Of a stretch of DNA of 64,000 nt, positions 50,835 to 59,080 are shown in pieces. How positions within the stretch are numbered: the stretch's first letter is position 1; every line of letters begins with the position of its first letter. Source of the stretch: an uncultured Lachnospiraceae bacterium. GTDB lineage: Bacteria; Bacillota; Clostridia; Lachnospirales; Lachnospiraceae. The stretch is from the NCBI GenBank assembly GCA_910584725.1, contig CAJUBE010000015.1:35376-99375 (forward strand), read 5' to 3'. Below the pieces are notes generated by a model, which was not told where the DNA came from, did not search any database, and saw only the letters and a list, made by a program, of their open reading frames with translations. Both the position numbers and the translations under genes were made by a program.

Positions 50835-51917
50835 TTACCTGCTTGTGACGTATTCCTGCATCGATTTTACCAGATAATGATTGACAGGCATTTTTTCGGT
50901 GGTGATATAGCCGGAGGGCGCGTCGATCAGCATCGGTATGCGGTTGGTCAGCGTGGCGCAGGTCAGTTCCACCGTCGCCGGACGGTTTACCACGATTGTC
51001 GTATCCGGTTCGCCCTCTAACGTCCACTCGTTCCTGTCCATATCTTCCGGGCCGTACACATAGCCAAGACACCGGGTTTCCAGCGTGATGCCCTCCTCCG
51101 TTTCGGTTGTCACAACGGCGGACATGCCTGTGGCGTATCCGGCTTTGATCGTCATGCCGAGGGTACTGGATTTCAAGTCCTCCTTGTGGGTGATCGGGAT
51201 GCACTTCTGCGTCTGGGAGACAATGTGCAGTCCGAGCTGACTGCAGAGCCAGCCGTTCTGGTTCCACATATAGGAAGGTTCGATCACACCGTCAACGATC
51301 AGCTTTTCGGTTTCCTTGTAGGACAACCCATTGTATTTGCCGATCTGTTTTTCAAACTCTTCGACCGAAAGTCCCGCGCCATGTCCCTCCGCAAGCGCAA
51401 TCCCGTAGTCCTCCACATTGTAGCTGCTGCTGCCGACGATTCTTTTTAAATGATGGATCGAACCGGCAAGCGTCGTGACCAGCGAGCCCCAGTACATATC
51501 CGGGTAGCCGCTGCCGCAGAGCGTGCAGTTGTTCGCCTTTGCCAGCGCATCCAGATCTTTGGTAATCTGGTACGATGAGTTCCACGGATATAGGGATTCC
51601 TCGCAGGTGGAAATGGCGTTTACGCCGTTTTTGGCACAGACGGTAAAGGCGTCCTTCACGTCGATCATGGTAGAGCGGGTGGCGATGATGCAGACGTCCG
51701 GCTTTCGTTCGCTTAAGATTTTGTCAGCGTCTTTTGCGTCGGAAACTTTGATGCCGACATGGTCTGAACCCATAATTTCTCCGATATCTTTGCCGATTAC
51801 GGCGGGATTCATGTCAAATGCCGCGACCAGTTCCGCGCCTTTCTCCAACACATAGCGCATTAGGTATACACTCATTTTTCCACAGCCGTATTGGGCAATT
51901 TTTACTTTTCTGTTCAT
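50835..51917 (-). CDS. 2,4-diaminopentanoate dehydrogenase-like oxidoreductase
   Basis: 360 residues. NAD(P)-binding Rossmann fold with GCGKMS (about 10-15), DapB-N-like domain with KPDVCIIATRSTM and NAISTCEESLYPW, and a C-terminal domain with GSGYPDMYWGSL, HGAGLSVEEFEKQIG. Resembles the 2,4-diaminopentanoate dehydrogenase (Ord) family of Stickland-type ornithine degradation; other ornithine-oxidation genes are not seen here, so the substrate is tentative. ATG 51917 follows GGAGGC. Single gene. Confidence 0.72.
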   Translation of the reverse strand: MNRKVKIAQYGCGKMSVYLMRYVLEKGAELVAAFDMNPAVIGKDIGEIMGSDHVGIKVSDAKDADKILSERKPDVCIIATRSTMIDVKDAFTVCAKNGVNAISTCEESLYPWNSSYQITKDLDALAKANNCTLCGSGYPDMYWGSLVTTLAGSIHHLKRIVGSSSYNVEDYGIALAEGHGAGLSVEEFEKQIGKYNGLSYKETEKLIVDGVIEPSYMWNQNGWLCSQLGLHIVSQTQKCIPITHKEDLKSSTLGMTIKAGYATGMSAVVTTETEEGITLETRCLGYVYGPEDMDRNEWTLEGEPDTTIVVNRPATVELTCATLTNRIPMLIDAPSGYITTEKMPVNHYLVKSMQEYVTSR

Positions 51918-52052
51918 GGGGTGCCTCCTTTTTGAAAATGATTTTTTCGTATTGTTTGATCAATGCTATTATTATGATCCGATTCGGACGATGATAACCC
52001 ACTAAAATATGCCGTTGCAACGCAAAGTTGCGGAAATGCCACAACAAAATGA

Positions 52053-52080
52053 TAGACATTTTTTGCAGGTTTGCTATGAT
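52053..52080 (+). promoter_or_regulatory. Promoter before the XRE-BceAB genes
   Basis: TAGACA (52053-52058), 16-base spacer, TATGAT (52075-52080). Just upstream an inverted repeat GCAACGCAAAGTTGC lies around 52016-52030, a possible operator. Confidence 0.4.
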
Positions 52081-52144
52081 AAATCGGAAGCAGGAGACAG
52101 AAGATGGAAAAATAAGTCTGTGATGTTTCGGAAGGGAGGAAAAC

Positions 52145-52951
52145 ATGACATTTGGAGAAAAGCTTTATAAACTGCGGAAGGCACAGGGATTTTCACAGGA
52201 GGCGTTGGCTGAAAAGCTGCATACGAGCAGACAGGCAGTCAGCAAGTGGGAAAATGACAACGGCTATCCCGAAACGGAAAAAATTATTCTGATCAGTAAG
52301 CTGTTTCAGATATCACTGGATGATTTGCTGATAGAGGAGAGGGAGATGGATGCAGAGTCCGACGCGGGATGCAGGGATGCAGAAAGTCGGTGTAGTGACA
52401 AAGGAAAAGAGGAGAATGGCTATTATATAAACCGGGAAACGGCAAACGGGTTTCTGCTCTATTATAAAAAGAAATTTTTACGGATAGCGGCGGCATGCGG
52501 TCTTATTGTGGGCTGCAACGCGGTTTCCTATGGTTCGACGGAACCCAGTTTTTATGAATTGACGCTGCAGCCGCTGCTGGCTGTGGTGTCGGGCATCACG
52601 CTGCTGTCTGTTATGCTTTACGTTATTTTGAAACAGAATCCTTACAGAAATCTCAGAAATAGGGAACTGCTTTTTGCGGAGGACGTGAGAAGAGAACTGC
52701 AGGATGAGTTTTCCAAAATGAAAAAAGTATTGCTGGCGGGCATTGTGGTATGTCTGGCGGCTGTGGGGATAGACGAAATGTATTTTGCGCGTGATCTCAG
52801 TATCACAGCGGAGGCATTACAGCTTTTAAGCGAAGCGCAGATACTGCGCGACAATGTGCTCTATATGTTGCTGGCTGGCGTCTGCGTCTTTGTTATGGTT
52901 TTCTGTGCGGGTGTGTACTGGTCTTACTCGGTATTGCTCCGAAACCAGTAA
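52145..52951 (+). CDS. XRE-type regulator with C-terminal membrane segments
   Basis: 268 residues, ATG 52145 after GGGAGG. N-terminal HTH_3 (about 1-62: LYKLRKAQGFSQEALAEKLHTSRQAVSKWENDNGYPE), then a polar linker and about four hydrophobic segments (residues about 112-130, 139-160, 195-212, 236-262). Such XRE proteins with membrane tails sit next to BceAB-like transporters and may act as one-component sensors in place of a BceRS two-component system. The following genes are indeed BceAB. Confidence 0.78.
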   Translation: MTFGEKLYKLRKAQGFSQEALAEKLHTSRQAVSKWENDNGYPETEKIILISKLFQISLDDLLIEEREMDAESDAGCRDAESRCSDKGKEENGYYINRETANGFLLYYKKKFLRIAAACGLIVGCNAVSYGSTEPSFYELTLQPLLAVVSGITLLSVMLYVILKQNPYRNLRNRELLFAEDVRRELQDEFSKMKKVLLAGIVVCLAAVGIDEMYFARDLSITAEALQLLSEAQILRDNVLYMLLAGVCVFVMVFCAGVYWSYSVLLRNQ

Positions 52952-53071
52952 CTTAGGATTTTTGTGCAAAAGATTAGGGTGTAAAAAGGTGCTCTTTGCA
53001 ATATGCCGTAGTAGGTTTGTCGAAGCATGTTTTGACACCCTAATCTGTAAAAGAAAGGAGAGATAACGCCC

Positions 53072-53839
53072 ATGGAAGAGCATCGTTATATGGAAGTGAA
53101 TCAGCTTGTCAAAGTTTACGATACCGGGAAGGTGAAAGTAAGCGCCGTTGATCATGTCAGTTTTTATGTGGATCAAGGTGAGTTTATCGGTATTATGGGA
53201 GCTTCCGGCTCCGGCAAAACCACACTTTTAAATATTCTGTCTACCATAGATACCATGTCCGAAGGACAAGTTCTCTATGACGGGGTGGATATTTCGGGAA
53301 TGAATGAAGAAGAGTTATCAGACTTCCGGCAGAAAAATCTGGGGTTTGTCTTTCAGGATTATAATCTTTTAGATACACTGACGGTAGAAGAAAACATTAT
53401 GCTGCCAATGATTTTAAATGGGGAAGAAAGAACGGAAAGCAGAATAAAGGATATAGCGGAAACATTACATATCAGAGATATACTGAGAAAGTTTCCATAT
53501 GAGGTTTCCGGCGGGCAGAAACAGCGGGCAGCATGTGCAAGGGCGCTTGTCAACAAGCCGAAGCTGATTCTCGCCGATGAACCGACCGGGGCTTTGGACT
53601 CTAAATCATCCGCTGTGCTGCTGCGTGCTTTGCAGGTTATGAACAGGGAACTGGGCGCAACTATTTTGATGGTAACGCATGATGTGTTTTCGGCATGTTA
53701 TTGTGAGAGAATTTTATTTTTGTGCGATGGGAAAATATGTGCGGAATTGAACAGGGGAAGTATGGAAAAAAGAGAGTATCTGAACCGCATTCTTGATATA
53801 CAGTCTCAGATCGGAGGTGAGGATATTTATGCTGAATAA
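53072..53839 (+). CDS. bceA: BceA-type ABC transporter ATPase
   Basis: 255 residues. Walker A GASGSGKTT, Q-loop VFQDYNLL, signature VSGGQKQRAACARAL, Walker B LILADEPTGALD, H-loop THDVF. Member of the MacB/BceA family that powers bacitracin- and antimicrobial-peptide-resistance transporters. ATG 53072 follows AAAGGAG. The end overlaps the permease start by eleven bases. The genes lie behind an XRE regulator, not a histidine kinase. Confidence 0.9.
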   Translation: MEEHRYMEVNQLVKVYDTGKVKVSAVDHVSFYVDQGEFIGIMGASGSGKTTLLNILSTIDTMSEGQVLYDGVDISGMNEEELSDFRQKNLGFVFQDYNLLDTLTVEENIMLPMILNGEERTESRIKDIAETLHIRDILRKFPYEVSGGQKQRAACARALVNKPKLILADEPTGALDSKSSAVLLRALQVMNRELGATILMVTHDVFSACYCERILFLCDGKICAELNRGSMEKREYLNRILDIQSQIGGEDIYAE

Positions 53840-55877
53840 ACTGGCGCTGAGAAATGCGGGGAGATTGTGGAAAGACTATCTGCACTATTTTCTGACCCTG
53901 TGTATGATAGCGGCTCTTACCTTTTCCTTCCATTCCCTGCTTTTTTCAGAGGATATCCGCGCGATGATTTATTATGGAGATGGTGGCGAATTATCTACGG
54001 CAGGAACCATGTTAATCACCTTTATGTCTGTGTCCACCGCGGTCATTTTTATCATAGCGGCATGGCTGATCAATTATATGACACGCTTTATTCTGGAAAA
54101 GAGGAGCCGGGAGTTCGCGGTTTATTTGTTATCGGGAATGAAGAAAGGGCAAATTGCAAGTCTTTACATGAAAGAGAATCTTTTTCTTGGCGTGTGCGCG
54201 CTGGTCATGGGATTCCTTTTCGGAAGCTGGTTACGGCAGGCGTTGTTTTTCATTTTCTATAAAAGTATCGGGAAAAATTACAAGGTAAATACAGAAATAT
54301 CCGCGGGCAGCATTTTGCTTACGGCAGCTTTGTATGCCGCCTGTTTTGTGGCTGCCATGCTTCGGAACAGGAGGGTGTTTTCCCATATGGAAATCATCCA
54401 TTTGCTCAACATGGATAAGCAGAATGAGGTAGTGAATGAAAAGCAAAACGCTGTCTGGGAAAGACTGTTTTTTCTCTTTATTGGAAATATACTGATTCTC
54501 TACTTCTTAATTTTTACGGGCAGGATCACAAAATGGTCAGCAGTCTTGGAAATGATCGGGCTGACTTTTACGTTTTACCTTTTCTATTTGGGGCTTTCCG
54601 CTTTTCTGATGAAATACATAGACAGGAAAGGCAGATTTATCTATAAGAAGGAATATTTGTTTCTATTGAGGCAGTTTTCCTCAAAGACGCGCAATACCTG
54701 TTTTGTCCTAGGAACATTGAGCCTCTTATTTATGTTTGCGCTGGTTGGAAGCTCGCTGGCATTTATGCTGAGCGACTATCAGAATAAACAGTTGGACGTA
54801 GAATATCCTTTTGACATGATTATCATCAGCGACGATACGGGCAATGACTTTTCCAAGGAGGAAGCATTGGTAGAGGACAGTATAACGCCGCGCGATATAT
54901 GGAAATACTGCGTCTATCAAAATGGAACAAGCGACATGGGAGACTGGCTGTATCAGAATTTACGGTTGTTTTCAGAAAGAGACACCGATCCGGGAATGGC
55001 AGAGGGGAAACGTGCCGTTGCCTACTACGATTACGATGTGTACATGGGCGTATCCGATTATAACAGGCTGCGGGAAATGCTGGGGCTTGCGCCTGTGACT
55101 TTGCATGACAATCAATACTGCCTTCATATGCCAAACCGTGTCTATCAGGAAATAAAGGATAAGAGTGCGCAGGTGCAGAATAGTCTGCATACCGGGCTTG
55201 ACTTTGCCGGTTTCCATACGGAGGGATTTGCGCAGAACGGGCATAACGGAACCGATTATTTACTGGTCGTGCCGGACTGGAAGCCGGCGGAAATGAAACC
55301 GTATTTTTCGCTTATGGCGGTTATGGCGGATGGAAATGTGCCGGAAAATTTATCGGAAAGACTGTATGATCTGGCGGGGAAAATAAGGGGCTATGATGAA
55401 CTTGCCGACTATATAAAAATCGGAAGTGAGGCACTTTTTCTGATGCCTGCCACAATACAGGTGAAAAGCAGAGAGGTTTTTGAATTAAAGTTTTTGATGA
55501 GCACGCTGTCCTTTCCGCTGTTTTATATCGGTCTGGTGTTTTTGTGCGTGTCGTTCACTGTTCTTTCGGTCCAGCAATTGAGTGATTCCAACAAATACAG
55601 ATTCCGGTATCAGATTTTAAATAAACTTGGCATGGGAAAGAGAAGAATCAAAAGGACGGTGGCGAAACAGTTATTTTTCTATTACCTGTGCCCCGTTTTG
55701 CTTTCGGCTGTCATTAGCGCGGCGGTTATCTTATATGTGGGACAGCAGTTTGTTTCCTATACGGGAATACACACAGAGGGGATTTCATATTTCTGTATTT
55801 CTCTGACGGGTTTTCTCGGGATATATATCTGCTATTTTGGGTTGACGTACTTGCAGTTTATAAAAAGCGTGGGGTGA
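53829..55877 (+). CDS. bceB: BceB-type FtsX-like permease
   Basis: 682 residues; ten membrane segments expected for this family, including SVSTAVIFIIAAWLINYMTRFIL and the C-terminal FtsX-type block VLLSAVISAAVILYVGQ. A large extracellular domain lies between about residues 325-555. Start at ATG 53829 with GGAGGT upstream, overlapping bceA. Likely confers resistance to an antimicrobial peptide by sensing and transport; the specific peptide is unknown. Confidence 0.85.
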   Translation: MLNKLALRNAGRLWKDYLHYFLTLCMIAALTFSFHSLLFSEDIRAMIYYGDGGELSTAGTMLITFMSVSTAVIFIIAAWLINYMTRFILEKRSREFAVYLLSGMKKGQIASLYMKENLFLGVCALVMGFLFGSWLRQALFFIFYKSIGKNYKVNTEISAGSILLTAALYAACFVAAMLRNRRVFSHMEIIHLLNMDKQNEVVNEKQNAVWERLFFLFIGNILILYFLIFTGRITKWSAVLEMIGLTFTFYLFYLGLSAFLMKYIDRKGRFIYKKEYLFLLRQFSSKTRNTCFVLGTLSLLFMFALVGSSLAFMLSDYQNKQLDVEYPFDMIIISDDTGNDFSKEEALVEDSITPRDIWKYCVYQNGTSDMGDWLYQNLRLFSERDTDPGMAEGKRAVAYYDYDVYMGVSDYNRLREMLGLAPVTLHDNQYCLHMPNRVYQEIKDKSAQVQNSLHTGLDFAGFHTEGFAQNGHNGTDYLLVVPDWKPAEMKPYFSLMAVMADGNVPENLSERLYDLAGKIRGYDELADYIKIGSEALFLMPATIQVKSREVFELKFLMSTLSFPLFYIGLVFLCVSFTVLSVQQLSDSNKYRFRYQILNKLGMGKRRIKRTVAKQLFFYYLCPVLLSAVISAAVILYVGQQFVSYTGIHTEGISYFCISLTGFLGIYICYFGLTYLQFIKSVG

Positions 55878-55921
55878 ATAGGGCTGATTATTCAATGGCA
55901 TCCGGCGACTGAAACAGGTTC

Positions 55922-56695
55922 CTAATGCTCCTTACTGCGCAAGGAACCTGTGCTTCTGGCATACTTGGCGGCTAAAATTGAAAGACACACTATCCATATG
56001 AGTAACCCAATAATAATTACGTTTATGTTCAAACTGTCCGTGTTAACAATCTGCAGCTTTACAATCATTGCGGCTGCCAGATTATTACTTACATGAAAAA
56101 TAATTGGAAAAACAATATGTTTCTTTTTAGCATATACATAACCATAAATGCAAGCCGGAATAAAAACAAAGGGCGCTGTCCATCCATGCATGATTGAGAA
56201 GAGGAAAGCACTGATCATAATTCCTGTTTTCATATTACTAAAACGGGAAAATATATTCATTAATGTTCCTCTGAATAAAAGTTCTTCACATACTGGCATG
56301 AGTAAAATGGTTGCAGTCATCATGCCAAAAGAGTGATACAATTTATTGTACATTTCAATTGTCATTCCTCTCGGAAGCCCTCTTTGTAGAAAAGGCATAG
56401 TAAATTCAAATGAAAAAAACAAGCATGACCCAAGCGACGCCATTACAATTAACAGCAAATCAATGAAATCCTTTTTGTATGATATCTTTTCTCCTGCGTT
56501 AAACTTTACTTTATATTTTTTCTTTAGTAGTAACGTTAAAAGGCACATTAAAAAATAGGATACTGTAATACCGAGCAAATGTGCACTTACTGCTGTCAAC
56601 GGACCTGTTATGAGTAGAATCATACTATATACAATTGATGGCATTACATATATTACGAGTAAAACGATAGAAATGACGGCTATAATTTGGGACAT
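55922..56695 (-). CDS. CPBP-family (Abi/CAAX-like) intramembrane metalloprotease
   Basis: 257 residues, about seven membrane helices. Catalytic motifs EELLFRGTLMN (about 140) and FHVSNN (about 212), with a further MHGWTAP. CPBP proteins process lipoproteins, bacteriocin-immunity or peptides. The gene is markedly lower in GC than its surroundings, suggesting transfer. ATG 56695 follows GGAGC. Its promoter overlaps a perfect operator-like dyad. It sits next to bceAB but on the opposite strand, convergent. Confidence 0.85.
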   Translation of the reverse strand: MSQIIAVISIVLLVIYVMPSIVYSMILLITGPLTAVSAHLLGITVSYFLMCLLTLLLKKKYKVKFNAGEKISYKKDFIDLLLIVMASLGSCLFFSFEFTMPFLQRGLPRGMTIEMYNKLYHSFGMMTATILLMPVCEELLFRGTLMNIFSRFSNMKTGIMISAFLFSIMHGWTAPFVFIPACIYGYVYAKKKHIVFPIIFHVSNNLAAAMIVKLQIVNTDSLNINVIIIGLLIWIVCLSILAAKYARSTGSLRSKEH

Positions 56696-56780
56696 GTCTA
56701 CTGCTCCTCAATATTTTTTGACTATCTTTATCAATTATATTGCTGGTCAAAGCTCTGAACGTCTATTTTTATTATTCGTT

Positions 56781-56806
56781 TGTAAGAAATTCTTACAGAT
56801 ATTATA
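56781..56806 (-). promoter_or_regulatory. Promoter -10 and palindromic operator of the CPBP gene
   Basis: TGTAAGAA-A-TTCTTACA (56781-56797) is a perfect 17-base dyad. A minus-strand TATAAT (56801-56806) sits five bases upstream, so the dyad lies at the transcription start, a typical repressor site. The rest of 56696-57013 is AT-rich with no gene seen. Confidence 0.6.
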
Positions 56807-57013
56807 CCAGATATAGGGATATAAATCAGTAAAATGAAATTTTGCAAAATTATACGGTGGACACGATACAGACTACTGAAAAGAGAGCGCTTTTGGGATA
56901 TTTATGGAATTTGGCTTTTAAAGTTCCCTTTTGAAATATGTGATTGTGGAATAATATTTGGGCGGGTATAATGAATATAGGAAACCGCAGGCAGGATACT
57001 GAGGGAGGACTAC

Positions 57014-57475
57014 ATGAGCAGATTAAAGGAACTTCGGAAATACGTGGAAAATGAACTGAATAGGATGGAGGATGCCGATAAACGAAACAGTGCAGTTGCA
57101 CATCTTTACGGGGTATCTCTTGCGGCTGCGATGATCGCGAAGAAGCGGGGGCTTGACCCGGAACTTTCTTCGATGGCGGCAATGCTCCATGATCTGCATG
57201 CTTATAAGACTGGCTCCTATGATGACCATGCGCACAAGGGAGCGGAGCTTGCAGGGAATATTTTGAGGGAACTGAAGCTGACGGATGAAGGCGAGACAGA
57301 TATCATCTGTTCTGCGGTATATCATCACGATGACAAGCTAGTGGCGGACAGTCCGATGGATGAAGTTTTGAAAGACGCGGATGTCATTCATCACTGCATG
57401 AACGATTTGTCGAAACCTGTCAAGGAAAAGGAACAGGCGCGTTTCGATAAGCTGTGTACTGAGTTTGGGATGTGA
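57014..57475 (+). CDS. HD-domain protein
   Basis: 153 residues. HD metal-binding motif pattern: H in VAHLYGVS (about 31), HD in AAMLHDLHAYK (about 58-59), further H in YDDHAHKGAELAGN and H-H in VYHHDDK (about 104), D in LKDADVIHH. A complete HD set is present, so it is probably a metal-dependent phosphohydrolase; the substrate is unknown. ATG 57014 follows GAGGGAGG. No neighbours on the same strand before 57.9 kb. Confidence 0.82.
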   Translation: MSRLKELRKYVENELNRMEDADKRNSAVAHLYGVSLAAAMIAKKRGLDPELSSMAAMLHDLHAYKTGSYDDHAHKGAELAGNILRELKLTDEGETDIICSAVYHHDDKLVADSPMDEVLKDADVIHHCMNDLSKPVKEKEQARFDKLCTEFGM

Positions 57476-57488
57476 GAGGATTATGTAG

Positions 57489-57587
57489 ATGGATGACATA
57501 TTTTACATAATCGGAACGGCTTATGCCGGAAAATTCACAATGGTGAAACTTCTTGCGAAAAATATGATGCTGGGATTAAAGAAGTAA
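57489..57587 (+). pseudogene. Remnant of a P-loop kinase-like gene
   Basis: A 32-codon frame MDDIFYIIGTAYAGKFTMVK resembles the start of P-loop nucleotide-kinase-like proteins (IIGxxxAGKST), but the essential GKS is GKF and the frame ends after KNMMLGLKK. No further kinase motif follows. Probably a decayed or truncated gene. Confidence 0.3.
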
Positions 57588-57707
57588 AGAGCGGAACGCT
57601 TTTTCATCGGATTTTAACGGTTTCATTTTGGAGAGGGGTGAATTTGGCACATTTGTAGGCAGACCGAAAAATAAATAACTGAAAGGCACTATAGAAGCTA
57701 TAGCGAT

Positions 57708-57746
57708 AAGTCCTATGGAAATAAAATCCATAGGGCTTTATTTTTA
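57708..57746 (+). terminator. Intrinsic terminator in the 57.5-57.9 kb gap
   Basis: AAGTCCTATGGA-AATAAAA-TCCATAGGGCTT followed by TATTTTTAA. The rest of the 57476-57896 gap holds the P-loop remnant (57489-57587) and a dyad TGTCAA-N8-TTGACA (57840-57859), perhaps an operator, just before the next gene. Confidence 0.8.
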
Positions 57747-57896
57747 ACAGGGAGGAAAAGTATGGAATCGCCATATTTTACAAATAACCATTAAATTATC
57801 GCAAAGATTTTTGTGAATTTGTCTGGTAAAATAAAGCCGTGTCAAGGGAAACTTTGACAAAATCACTATAACCAATACATAGAAGGAGGAAGAAAA

Positions 57897-58979
57897 ATGA
57901 AAAAGGTTGTTGCATTATTGACAGGTCTCACAATGGCGATGGGACTGGTGGCGTGCGGAAATAGCAGTACGCAGACGGCTGCGCCTGCACCGGCGGCTGA
58001 GGAGGCGCCCGCAGCGGAACCGGCTCCCGCAGAGGAAGAGACGGAGGCTCCCGATGAGCAGGCTGAGGCTCCGGCAGCAGAGAGCACAGGGAATGAGAAG
58101 CTGGTTGTAGGGTTTGCACAGATTGGTCAGGAATCCGGATGGCGCGATGCGGAGACAAACGATGTACAGTGGTATGCGGCGCGTAATACAGATACTATCG
58201 AGCTGGCGTTTGCTGATGCGCAGCAGAAGCAGGAAAATCAGATCAAGGCGATTCGCAATTTTATTGAAATGGATGTGGATGTAATCGCATTCCCTCCCGT
58301 TGTGGAGACAGGCTGGGAAGCAGTGCTGACGGAGTGCCAGGAAGCGGGTATTCCAGTTATTCTTGTAGACCGTGGTATTGATGCTTCCGCAGGCGAAGAT
58401 CTGTATACTACAATGATTGCTTCCGACCATGTCTGGGCAGGCGAGCAGGCAGCTATTGTTATGAATGATCTTTTAGGCGGAACAGGAAAGGTTGTTGAAC
58501 TGGAGGGCACTGTGGGCGCTTCCGCGGCAGTTCAGCGTAAGCAGGGCTTTGATGACTATATTGCAAATAACTGTCCTGACATCGAGATCCTTGACTCCCA
58601 GACAGGTGATTTTACCCGCGCTATGGGAAAAGAAGTTATGGAGTCTTTCCTGAAGAGCTATTCTGATATCGACGCTGTTTTCTGCCACAATGACGATATG
58701 GCGCTGGGTGCGATTGAAGCGATCAAAGAGGCTGGCTTAAAGCCGGGCGAGGATATCAAGGTGGTTGGCGTTGACGGCGTGAAGGGCGCTTTTGAATCCA
58801 TGCTGGCAGGCGAGATGAACTGTACGGTTGAGTGTACGCCCATTCTGGCGCAGCAGATTTTTGATACGGCTGCCAAATTGAAAAACGGCGAGACAGTTGA
58901 TAAGTGGATCATGTCCGCAGACGGCGTTTACACGGCTGATCAGGTGACGCAGGAAGTGGTTGACGGTCGTCAGTATTAA
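57897..58979 (+). CDS. ytfQ: Sugar ABC transporter solute-binding lipoprotein, YtfQ-like
   Basis: 360 residues. Lipobox GLVACG (about residue 20), then a long Ala/Pro/Glu linker to about residue 65 and a periplasmic-binding type I fold (LVVGFAQIGQESGWRDAETNDVQ, FIEMDVDVIAFPPVVETGWEAVL, VILVDRGID, VFCHNDDMALGAIEAIKEAG). Closest known family is YtfQ, which binds galactofuranose or galactose. ATG 57897 follows AAGGAGGA. First gene of a four-gene transporter operon. Confidence 0.88.
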   Translation: MKKVVALLTGLTMAMGLVACGNSSTQTAAPAPAAEEAPAAEPAPAEEETEAPDEQAEAPAAESTGNEKLVVGFAQIGQESGWRDAETNDVQWYAARNTDTIELAFADAQQKQENQIKAIRNFIEMDVDVIAFPPVVETGWEAVLTECQEAGIPVILVDRGIDASAGEDLYTTMIASDHVWAGEQAAIVMNDLLGGTGKVVELEGTVGASAAVQRKQGFDDYIANNCPDIEILDSQTGDFTRAMGKEVMESFLKSYSDIDAVFCHNDDMALGAIEAIKEAGLKPGEDIKVVGVDGVKGAFESMLAGEMNCTVECTPILAQQIFDTAAKLKNGETVDKWIMSADGVYTADQVTQEVVDGRQY

Positions 58980-59080
58980 TAGTTTATGTATTCTGGTGAT
59001 ATACAGGTTATTTGTGTCTCCGGACCGATCCAGTTTTTAGCGGTCGGTTCGGAGCATGTTTTTTTAAGGAGGTTAGAAGA

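Noticed and set aside
50779..51267. 162-codon minus-strand frame inside the dehydrogenase gene
   Set aside because: Overlaps the dehydrogenase frame almost entirely and has no family pattern.
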